Below, one piece after another: positions 1-6,041 of a stretch of 7,300 nucleotides of DNA. The notes beneath the pieces are model-generated. The model was not told the origin of the DNA. It saw only the letters and a list, made by a program, of their open reading frames with translations, and ran no database searches. The position numbers and the translations under genes were made by a program. Every line of letters begins with the position of its first letter. The first letter of the stretch is position 1. The DNA is taken from contig JAIFWM010000033.1 of the NCBI GenBank assembly GCA_019661855.1, positions 1 through 7,300 of the forward strand. The letters run 5' to 3'. Source of the DNA: Candidatus Parcubacteria bacterium (GTDB lineage: Bacteria; Patescibacteriota; Minisyncoccia; Phycocordibacterales; SBAW01).

Positions 1-1142
1 ACTTGAACGCCATTAGTGTCGTCATCCTCATCAACTGAGACAACTTGCCCGTTAGGGTTAGTGTCACCTTCTTTAATTTCGAGGTTACCACCACTTGACT
101 CACCTACGGTGAAAGTCTCAGTAAGGTTGTCGCCAGAGTCGACATAGGTATCAGAGATACCTGCACCGTCAACTGCACGAATACCGTTCTCAGGAATTTC
201 AACAGCAATGTTCTTTGCTGAATCGCCGGAGTCAATGTTGCTTACTGCATCTACAGATACGTAGAGGTTTGCTTGGTCATCCTCGCGAACAACGCCATTG
301 AGACCGCTGAAGCGGAACGAGTAAACATCACCGCTGTCTTTATCAACGTCACCAGCATCCATAGTTGCAAGCTTCTTGCCGTCAAGCCAGAGAGTTACAG
401 AGTCAATGTAGTTGGTCAAGCGTGTGCTGCCAGTACCTGAAAGGGTAAAGTCAACATCAACGCGGTTAATTGAAACATCAGAGTCTTTTGCCTCAACCTC
501 AACACCAAGAACTTTGGTGTCATTGTCGCCCTCATCAACTGAAGACTCGACATCGCCGAGAGTGTCATTGATCTGGAGCTCACCTTCACCACCCTTAAGT
601 GGGCCTGAAGGAGTTGACGGGGTTGAACCACCGCCAGAGCACTTAGCAGCTACTGCTGCACGAGTGACTGGACCGAAATAACCTGCTGCTGGCGAAATAC
701 CATTAGCAGTCTGGAACTTCATAACTGCAGCTTTAGTTGCAGGACCGAAGGTCATAGTTTCCATACCTGCTGAACCAGCACCTGAAGCAGCCACCATGGT
801 TGCTGAGTTGCTGTTCAAGAAGACCTGGAGAGCTGTGACATCAGCGCCTGTTGAACCTGACTGGAGGTCGCGAGTCCATGTGTAACATGCACCTGCACCG
901 CCTGAGGTTGAACCACCAGTTGATCCTGATGGAGTACCACCTGTGAGCGAAGCCTGAACATTTGCAATCGTGGTTGAGTCAGCCCCGAAAGACTGAAGCA
1001 ACGTGATGATTGCGCTGACCTGTGACGACGAGAGGGCTGCCTTTGCTGGCTGAACTGCAAATGCACCTGCGATAAGAGCAGCTGCAACCGCAACACCCGC
1101 TACTGAAGCCACAAGACGTGTAGAACTGTGGGTAATAGTCAT
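1..1142 (-). CDS. Exported peptidoglycan-binding, S-layer-like surface protein (N-terminal part, cut by window edge)
   Basis: The frame is open from an ATG at 1142 to the left edge, giving 380 residues with no stop, so the C-terminus is missing. Residues 1-35 form a signal peptide: Arg9, a hydrophobic stretch at 10-30, and an AKA cleavage site before Ala36. After a Gly/Ser/Thr linker (about 67-85), residues 86-168 match a PG_binding_1 domain, with RDLQSGSTGADVTALQ, TFGPATKAAV and YFGPVTRAAV motifs. The only two cysteines, Cys86 and Cys168, flank this domain and could form a disulfide. From about 186 on the chain is beta-rich and very acidic, including a DVDKDSGD loop at 265-272 that resembles a calcium loop. 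A segment at 188-216 (ELQIND...VDEGDNDT..GVEV) recurs at 353-380, so the extracellular part is probably built of repeats of about 165 residues. I infer a cell-surface or S-layer role from export plus wall binding; there is no catalytic motif. No Shine-Dalgarno precedes the ATG. Confidence 0.85.
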   Translation of the reverse strand, partial: MTITHSSTRLVASVAGVAVAAALIAGAFAVQPAKAALSSSQVSAIITLLQSFGADSTTIANVQASLTGGTPSGSTGGSTSGGAGACYTWTRDLQSGSTGADVTALQVFLNSNSATMVAASGAGSAGMETMTFGPATKAAVMKFQTANGISPAAGYFGPVTRAAVAAKCSGGGSTPSTPSGPLKGGEGELQINDTLGDVESSVDEGDNDTKVLGVEVEAKDSDVSINRVDVDFTLSGTGSTRLTNYIDSVTLWLDGKKLATMDAGDVDKDSGDVYSFRFSGLNGVVREDDQANLYVSVDAVSNIDSGDSAKNIAVEIPENGIRAVDGAGISDTYVDSGDNLTETFTVGESSGGNLEIKEGDTNPNGQVVSVDEDDDTNGVQ

Positions 1143-1539
1143 ATTAAGTTCGAACAAATAAATTACTTGTAATCAACGAATAAATTGGAACCGCACAATC
1201 TACCTGTAGGGTAAACTCCGACTTTTTCTTATAAAGAAAATCGAAGAGATTCACTCCCACGTTTGGTAGCAAAAAGGAATTGGGTCGTACATCTATTAAC
1301 TAACCGTAAAGGGACAAGGGAATTTCTGTGAGATAACCACACACATTAGTAGACGCCACAAGCATCCAATGCTTACAACGCCTAAACTTCATGAACGTGA
1401 GTATTAAATTGTCAACGAACGGGGCACTACGCACTTAAGTATAGAGCCGAAGGCTCTAAGTGCCAAAAAGTGCTTGTGGATATCCATAGAATGGATAATC
1501 GCAACATACCCCAAAATGAGTAATTTAGCAACCTGAAGC
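1143..1539. other. Gene-free interval with several short hairpins (putative leader and 3' region)
   Basis: I see no convincing coding frame and no tRNA fold here. On the minus strand the interval follows the stop of the winged-helix gene and precedes the surface-protein ATG. It holds short perfect inverted repeats with 3-base loops at 1224-1240, 1360-1374, 1443-1457 and 1481-1497. A TTGACA-like -35 word occurs on the minus strand at 1415-1410, but the hexamer 17 bases further (ATGAAG) is a poor -10, so no promoter is called. A highly expressed surface protein with a long untranslated leader is a reasonable reading, but it is inference. Confidence 0.5.
1431..1497 (-). terminator. Compound hairpin after the winged-helix gene, possible terminator
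   Basis: AGAGCC (1443-1448) pairs with GGCTCT (1452-1457) over a 3-base loop. The outer arms GCACTT (1431-1436) and AAGTGC (1458-1463) extend the stem, with a 6-base bulge on one side. Next to it, TATCCAT (1481-1487) pairs with ATGGATA (1491-1497). On the minus strand these lie 43-109 bases past the stop of the regulator gene. A further GCACTT on the minus strand (1475-1470) could compete for the same arm, giving alternative folds. No clean U-tract follows the stem, so a classic intrinsic terminator is not proven; a structured leader element of the downstream gene is equally possible. Confidence 0.35.
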
Positions 1540-2250
1540 CTAGGCCATCCGGTAGACACTCCAACGACGCTCGCCCTCCTTCTTTATAAGCCCCCGGTCT
1601 ATGAGGACCCCCAGCTCACGTTGGATAGTCTTTTCGCTCACCTCCTTAACCTGGCTGCTAATGTCTTTAATTGAGACCGCTCGAGAGCTGGAGCGAATTA
1701 TCCTCAAAATCTGCTCACTTCGGTCGTTTTGACCTTTATAATCGTCGTTATTAAGGTGTCCTTTATACTGTCCTTGACTGATGTCCTTTATAATTGGAGC
1801 TATTGATTTGGGTATAACAAGGGGAGTGGCTTCAGCCTCTAACAGAGGAACCGAAAGGTCCTCAACAGCAACAAAAGGAGAAGGCTGACTATGGAGCGAA
1901 ATTCTTTCAACTAACTGCTCTACCTCTTGCACAAAAACACTCACATTCTCAGGGCTTAATGCATGTTGCGTGCCTGCAAGTCTGAGGTATGAAATTAAAG
2001 AAAAAAGGTGAGCCAATACTGCAGTCGAACTCACCTCTCCTGCTGCAAAATGTGCAAAGCTGGAAGGTAACTGCGAGACCTCTTCTAGAGTGTCTTTTAA
2101 TGCCTCTTTTTCATTGCTACGCTGCGCTAAAAGATAGAGAACGTGAGCTATTTTTTCGGACTTGAGGTAACAAAAATACCAGTCACTATGTCCTTTAAAA
2201 AGACTTGATTGAAGAGCTAGGTGGTGAAATTTTTTGCTCTTATCTGGCAT
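1540..2250 (-). CDS. Winged-helix DNA-binding regulator of a CPR-type family
   Basis: This 236-residue protein has a helical N-terminal region (about 22-105) opening with SDWYFCYLKSEKIAHVLYLL, a variable linker (about 106-176), and a C-terminal winged helix (about 177-236). In the latter, SEQILRIIRSS is helix 1, SIKDISSQV helix 2, SEKTIQRELGVLIDRG the recognition helix, and LIKKEGERRWSVYRM the wing. I recognise the general style from hypothetical regulators of Parcubacteria, but no function or symbol is secure. The ATG at 2250 fits the start of recognisable sequence, though no Shine-Dalgarno precedes it. The gene is divergent from ftsK across 127 bases full of short repeats, and close copies of the same DNA word lie in its own linker coding region. 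I infer that it binds these sites and represses itself. Lys-Gly-His/Gln triplets at 19-21, 163-165 and 172-174 are by-products of that word. Other possible readings are an unlinked stress regulator or an antitoxin-like protein; no toxin partner is visible. Confidence 0.8.
   Translation of the reverse strand: MPDKSKKFHHLALQSSLFKGHSDWYFCYLKSEKIAHVLYLLAQRSNEKEALKDTLEEVSQLPSSFAHFAAGEVSSTAVLAHLFSLISYLRLAGTQHALSPENVSVFVQEVEQLVERISLHSQPSPFVAVEDLSVPLLEAEATPLVIPKSIAPIIKDISQGQYKGHLNNDDYKGQNDRSEQILRIIRSSSRAVSIKDISSQVKEVSEKTIQRELGVLIDRGLIKKEGERRWSVYRMA
1731..1792. repeat. Four copies of the GTCCTTTATA word inside the regulator's linker coding region
   Basis: On the plus strand the word appears as GACCTTTATA (1731-1740), GTCCTTTATA (1758-1767), GTCCTT (1770-1775, partial) and GTCCTTTATA (1783-1792). 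Read as minus-strand codons, the copy at 1783 gives Ile-Lys-Asp while those at 1758 and 1731 give Tyr-Lys-Gly, so the same bases are used in two frames. Looser copies in the same gene are GTCTTTAA (1663-1670), GTCTTTTAAT (2092-2101) and GTCCTTTAAA (2190-2199). The word matches the repeats in the control region at 2256-2324, which suggests intragenic operator sites. Confidence 0.6.
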
Positions 2251-2255
2251 AGTTT

Positions 2256-2324
2256 GTCTTATACTAGTCCTTTAAAGTCTTATATTGCTAATAAGACATT
2301 AAAAGACATCTAGACGTCCTTAAG
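2256..2324. promoter_or_regulatory. Putative operator array between the regulator gene and ftsK
   Basis: Six related words fill this stretch. On the minus strand there are TATAAGAC (2263-2256), TTTAAAGGAC (2276-2267), TATAAGAC (2284-2277) and CTTAAGGAC (2324-2316). On the plus strand there are AATAAGAC (2290-2297) and TAAAAGAC (2300-2307). Neighbouring copies are 10 or 11 bases apart within each orientation group, about one helical turn. GTCTTAT (2277-2283) and ATAAGAC (2291-2297) form a perfect 7-base inverted repeat with a 7-base spacer. The words overlap where promoters of both divergent genes should lie; a TATAAA at 2325-2330 could be the -10 for ftsK. Binding by the adjacent winged-helix protein is inference. 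Confidence 0.6.
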
Positions 2325-2377
2325 TATAAAAAATTTAACCAAAGTCGCAAGTCCCATGTTCGTGATAAAATTATGAG

Positions 2378-4582
2378 GTGGCACGCAAAAGCGAAAAGGC
2401 TCAGGGCCTTAAGAATTTAAGTGTGGGCTCTATTCCTCCTCAAACAAAGAAGGCCTTGATTGTTGTATTTTTATTAGTGGTTGGTGCCTTCTTAACTCTG
2501 GCCGCATTTGGTGCTGCAGGAGTTGCAGGCAGCGACGCCTATCGCCTGTTTGCATACTTACTTGGTATCGGATATTTCTTAGTCCCCGCTCTCTTTTTTG
2601 TACTCGCTGGCAGTGCGCTTAAAGAAGAGTCGAGCGGTTTTAATGTAGTTAAAGGTATAGCAAGTGCAGTATTCATTCTCTCAGGACTCGCGTTTATTGA
2701 GCTCGTTTCCGGGAGAGGGGGATTAGTAGGGGCCACACTCGCCAACCCTGCCATACATTTTTTTGATATGTATGCATCGCTCATAATTTTGGGTGGACTC
2801 TCACTTGCATCATTGCTCATTTTGCTTGAGGGCAAAATCGCGATCACCCCATTGATGGTGCTCTGGAATGCAATTGCGTCACTCTTTGGTAAGAAAAAGG
2901 CTGAACCTTCGATTAGTGGATTTGCCGATCAAGAGGAGGAGGCACCCAGAGAGGAGGAATATGTTGAGGATGAAGCGCCAACAACACCTGGCATTGCGGC
3001 ACCCATGGCCGCTGCAGCACGAGCAAAGGATGTACAAGCAAAACGTTCTGCAGATGCTTTGAAGTCGCTCTTAGGGCAGTACACGCCGCCGCCACTGTCA
3101 CTCCTTGAGCGTGACCGTGGACGCCCTGGGGTTGGTGACATCAAAGGTAACGCCAATATTATTAAGCGAACCTTGCAAAACTTTGGTATCGTCGTTGAAC
3201 TTGATGAAATTTCTATAGGACCGAGCGTCACGAGGTACGCTATTAAACCTGCCGAGGGCGTGCGTTTGCAAAAGATAGTCGGACTTCAAAACAACCTCGA
3301 GTTGGCGCTCGCAGCACATCCAGTGCGTATTGAAGCACCTATCCCAGGGAAGTCACTTGTGGGTATCGAGGTACCAAACTCTGCCAAAGTGACCGTGGGC
3401 TTGGGAACACTGCTTGAATCACCAGAATTTGCTGAGTCACCAAAACCATTGCTCGTGGCATTAGGCCGTGACATTGCAGGAGGCTCGCAGTTTGCAAACA
3501 TCGCTAAAATGCCGCACCTGCTCATAGCAGGTGCAACAGGTTCGGGTAAATCGGTAGCAATCCATGGACTCATCAATTCATTGTTGTATCGTTCGGGTCC
3601 AGCACAGCTTAAATTTATTATGATCGACCCGAAGCGCGTGGAGTTGACCTTGTACCGCTCGTTGCCACATTTGCTAACTCCAGTAATTACTGACGCTAAG
3701 AAAGCTATTGCCGCACTGCGTTGGGCCGGCAAAGAGATGGAAAGACGCTACAACATTCTCGAAGAGGTCCGCGTGCGTGACATCGAATCGTATCACACAA
3801 ACATTTTGGCACCCCAACTTGAGAAGTTGCGCAAACAAGGCTCACCCGAAGAGGGAGAAGCGGTGCCAGAAGCTATGCCATACATCGTAATCATTCTCGA
3901 CGAGCTCGCAGATATTATGCAAACATACCCACGCGAACTTGAAGCCGCTATTGTGCGCTTGGCACAAATGAGTCGTGCCGTGGGCATACATTTAGTACTT
4001 TCAACCCAGCGACCGTCAGTCAACGTGATTACTGGTCTCATTAAAGCTAACGTGCCAGCACGAGCGGCACTCCAGGTAGCATCACAGTTTGACTCACGCA
4101 CCATCCTTGACCAAGGCGGTGCAGAAAATCTTTTGGGTAGTGGTGACATGCTCTACATGTCCGCGGAAATGGGTAAACCTGTGCGCTTACAAAATGCATT
4201 TATTAGCGAAAAGGAGGTGAAGGCAGTTGTGGACTTTGTTGCGTCAAACAATGAGCCTGAGTTACCAATCGAGATTGGAGGCAACCCGCAAGAGGGAGGG
4301 AGCAGTGGTAATGGAGGTGGCTTTGGTAATGATGACGGAGAGGTTGATGATGACATGTACGAAGCTGCAAAGATGGCAGTCGAAGAAGCTGGTAAGGCGT
4401 CAACCTCATATATTCAACGTAAACTTCGCGTTGGGTATGCTCGCGCTGCAAGGCTCATGGATATTCTTGAAGAACGCGGAATTATTGGTCCACAAGATGG
4501 CGCTAAGCCGCGTGAGATTTTGAATCGAGGTGGAGAGGGTGGCAATACAAATCCGGAAGACATGCCACCACCTACCCAATGA
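2378..4582 (+). CDS. ftsK: DNA translocase FtsK (SpoIIIE family)
   Basis: This is a membrane-anchored, ATP-driven DNA pump acting at the division septum to clear and sort the chromosome termini. The 734-residue chain begins with about four transmembrane helices (roughly 26-165), followed by a short acidic and Ala/Pro-rich linker (about 180-225). The alpha and RecA-like beta motor domains follow, with Walker A GATGSGKS at 385-392, IDPKR at 416-420, Walker B ILDE at 506-509, and STQRPSVNVITG plus DSRTILDQGGAENLLG further on. The C-terminal gamma winged helix (about 657-725, with YIQRKLRVGYARAARLMDIL) reads polar DNA motifs in known FtsK proteins. It is shorter than the E. coli protein, mainly through a short linker, which is common outside enterobacteria. 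The start is GTG at 2378: an in-frame stop lies at 2366-2368 and no other start lies between. No usable Shine-Dalgarno is seen. The stop overlaps the next gene by 4 bases. Confidence 0.96.
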   Translation: MARKSEKAQGLKNLSVGSIPPQTKKALIVVFLLVVGAFLTLAAFGAAGVAGSDAYRLFAYLLGIGYFLVPALFFVLAGSALKEESSGFNVVKGIASAVFILSGLAFIELVSGRGGLVGATLANPAIHFFDMYASLIILGGLSLASLLILLEGKIAITPLMVLWNAIASLFGKKKAEPSISGFADQEEEAPREEEYVEDEAPTTPGIAAPMAAAARAKDVQAKRSADALKSLLGQYTPPPLSLLERDRGRPGVGDIKGNANIIKRTLQNFGIVVELDEISIGPSVTRYAIKPAEGVRLQKIVGLQNNLELALAAHPVRIEAPIPGKSLVGIEVPNSAKVTVGLGTLLESPEFAESPKPLLVALGRDIAGGSQFANIAKMPHLLIAGATGSGKSVAIHGLINSLLYRSGPAQLKFIMIDPKRVELTLYRSLPHLLTPVITDAKKAIAALRWAGKEMERRYNILEEVRVRDIESYHTNILAPQLEKLRKQGSPEEGEAVPEAMPYIVIILDELADIMQTYPRELEAAIVRLAQMSRAVGIHLVLSTQRPSVNVITGLIKANVPARAALQVASQFDSRTILDQGGAENLLGSGDMLYMSAEMGKPVRLQNAFISEKEVKAVVDFVASNNEPELPIEIGGNPQEGGSSGNGGGFGNDDGEVDDDMYEAAKMAVEEAGKASTSYIQRKLRVGYARAARLMDILEERGIIGPQDGAKPREILNRGGEGGNTNPEDMPPPTQ

Positions 4583-4920
4583 AAAAACTACTCGCAACTC
4601 TAGTGGTCTTGTTGCTCCTAGGATATGGGCTCTTTGAAGCCCGCAAGCTCCTAGAAGGCCCTCAAATCACCATAGCGATGCCTATAGACGGGAGTGCCAC
4701 ATCTTCGAGTGCTGTACGCATTGGGGGAACAGCTCAAAACATCTCTTTTTTGACTATTAATGACAAGGCTGCCTATACGGACGAACACGGGAATTTCAGC
4801 GAGTTGATCTCTCCGCCACCTGGGCTTACAGTAGTGACGGTCACAGGTATAGACAGATTTGGACGCAAGGTCACAGACACGGTTTCCGTAACAGCTCTTA
4901 ATTATTGTTCTACTACTTAA
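4579..4920 (+). CDS. Membrane-anchored single-Ig-like-domain small protein
   Basis: This 113-residue protein starts MKKLLATLVVLLLLGYGLF, a single N-terminal membrane helix that serves as anchor or uncleaved signal. The rest (about 28-107) has the pattern of a bacterial Ig-like fold: ITIAMPIDGS, VRIGGTAQNISFLTIND, an EHGNFSE turn, GLTVVTVTGIDRFGRKV and a final TDTVSVTAL strand. There is no catalytic motif. Its ATG overlaps the ftsK stop (ATGA at 4579-4582) and recA begins 9 bases after its stop, so it should be co-transcribed and translationally coupled to ftsK. The role is unknown. An extracytoplasmic partner or stabiliser of FtsK at the septum is a guess from position only. Confidence 0.85.
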   Translation: MKKLLATLVVLLLLGYGLFEARKLLEGPQITIAMPIDGSATSSSAVRIGGTAQNISFLTINDKAAYTDEHGNFSELISPPPGLTVVTVTGIDRFGRKVTDTVSVTALNYCSTT

Positions 4921-4929
4921 TTAATTTTT

Positions 4930-5982
4930 ATGGCAAAAGCAGCAGCAAAAGAAGGAAAGGATCAAAGTGCGATAGACGCAGCGATCCGCGAGATCAAAAC
5001 AAAGTTCGGTGACGAAGCGATCATGAAGTTGGGTGACAGCCCTAAAGTAGACGTTGATGTTATTCCATCAGGATCTATTGGTCTCGACTGGGCACTTGGC
5101 ATTGGTGGATATCCGCGCGGACGTATTATTGAAATTTATGGTCCTGAAAGTTCAGGCAAAACAACTCTTACACTCCACGCTATTGCCGAAGCACAGAAAA
5201 AAGGTGGCGTATGCGCGTTTATAGACGCAGAGCATGCATTGGACCCAGAGTATGCAAAACGGATTGGCGTGAATATTAACAACCTCTTAGTCTCGCAGCC
5301 AGACACCGGCGAGCAGGCGCTTGAAATTGTTGAGTCACTCGTACGAAGTGGCAAAGTCGACATGATTGTTATCGACTCTGTAGCAGCACTTACTCCTAAA
5401 GATGAAATTGAGGGGGACATGGGCTCATATCAAGTGGGCAAACAGGCACGTCTCATGTCACAAGCATTGCGCAAACTCACCGCGATTGTCTCTAAATCAA
5501 AAACGATTGTTATTTTTATTAACCAGATACGCATGCAGATAGGCGTGATGTTTGGTAACCCCGAAACTACGACCGGTGGTAAGGCACTTAAATTCTACAC
5601 TTCTATTCGCTTGGACATTCGACGCATTGCGCAGATTAAAAAAGGCGAAGAAGTTGTTGGAGGTCGTCACCGCATTAAAGTCGTTAAAAACAAAGTTGCT
5701 GCACCGTTTCGTGTTACTGAGTTTGATCTTATGTACAACGAAGGTGTCTCCACCGAGGGCGAACTTTTAGCGCTAGGGGAGAGACTTGGCCTCGTTTCGA
5801 AGTCGGGGAGTAGCTATAGCTTTGGAGAAGAGAAGCTCGGCCGTGGCTATGATGCATCGCGAACATACTTACGCGAAAATAAAAAAGTTGCGAACGAATT
5901 GCTTAAAGAGATCCGCAAAGCACTCGCAGCTGGCGGTGGCAAAGCCGCACCTGCCAAAAGCGAATCTGAAGATGAAGAATAG
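4930..5982 (+). CDS. recA: Recombinase RecA
   Basis: RecA forms filaments on single-stranded DNA and drives strand exchange; in many bacteria it also triggers the SOS response. The 350-residue length is typical. Walker [10 protein letters not shown] is at 71-79, the catalytic glutamate lies in [10 protein letters not shown] (Glu101, equivalent to E. coli Glu96), and Walker [10 protein letters not shown] has Asp149. The loop-2 DNA-binding segment follows Asn198-Gln199 as [18 protein letters not shown]. Numbering runs five residues ahead of the E. coli protein throughout. The C-terminus has an Ala/Gly/Lys spacer and an acidic ESEDEE tail, as in other RecA proteins. The ATG at 4930 follows an AT-only 9-base gap with no Shine-Dalgarno. 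It is the last gene of the ftsK cluster and converges on cfa. No LexA-type box was recognised upstream. Confidence 0.98.
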   Translation: MAKAAAKEGKDQSAIDAAIREIKTKFGDEAIMKLGDSPKVDVDVIPSGSIGLDWALGIGGYPRGRIIEIYGPESSGKTTLTLHAIAEAQKKGGVCAFIDAEHALDPEYAKRIGVNINNLLVSQPDTGEQALEIVESLVRSGKVDMIVIDSVAALTPKDEIEGDMGSYQVGKQARLMSQALRKLTAIVSKSKTIVIFINQIRMQIGVMFGNPETTTGGKALKFYTSIRLDIRRIAQIKKGEEVVGGRHRIKVVKNKVAAPFRVTEFDLMYNEGVSTEGELLALGERLGLVSKSGSSYSFGEEKLGRGYDASRTYLRENKKVANELLKEIRKALAAGGGKAAPAKSESEDEE

Positions 5983-6027
5983 AAATCTCGTCTCCCCGAT
6001 TCCCCACTAAAAAGTTATCTGAAGAAG

Positions 6028-6036
6028 TTATCCACA
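6028..6036 (+). promoter_or_regulatory. Perfect DnaA-box 9-mer TTATCCACA in the recA/cfa gap
   Basis: TTATCCACA is the consensus DnaA box. It sits in the 59-base convergent gap, in the second of two AAGTTATC direct repeats (6012-6019 and 6025-6032). No cluster of boxes, AT-rich unwinding element or dnaA/dnaN gene accompanies it, so this is not an origin. It may be a DnaA titration site or chance. Confidence 0.25.
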
Positions 6037-6041
6037 GGTCC

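Noticed and set aside
412..681. Plus-strand frame of 89 codons opposite the surface-protein gene
   Set aside because: It lies wholly inside the minus-strand surface-protein frame, which has a signal peptide and a recognisable domain. The 89-codon product is low-complexity Ser/Thr/Pro with no domain.
1143..1200. GTTCGAAC near 1149 as a tRNA T-loop
   Set aside because: It is a simple palindrome; no acceptor, D or anticodon stems can be built around it on either strand.
1540..2250. Antitoxin of a toxin-antitoxin pair
   Set aside because: The winged helix and autoregulatory-looking sites would fit, but no adjacent small toxin frame is present and 236 residues is long for an antitoxin.
2256..2324. 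CRISPR array or integration site suggested by repeated words
   Set aside because: The units are only 8-10 bases and degenerate, spaced 10-11 bases and in both orientations, with no spacers of CRISPR length and no cas genes or integrase.
3286..3732. Minus-strand frame of 148 codons opposite ftsK
   Set aside because: It is antisense to the conserved FtsK motor domain including Walker A; its product has no recognisable domain, so it is a shadow of biased codon use.
4577..4585. Possible recoding of TGA as glycine, as in some CPR lineages
   Set aside because: The TGA at 4580-4582 falls exactly at the expected FtsK C-terminus and overlaps an ATG of a well-formed gene. No in-frame TGA interrupts any conserved protein.
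6012..6036. Replication origin from the DnaA box
   Set aside because: One box only, no AT-rich unwinding region, and no dnaA, dnaN or rpmH nearby.
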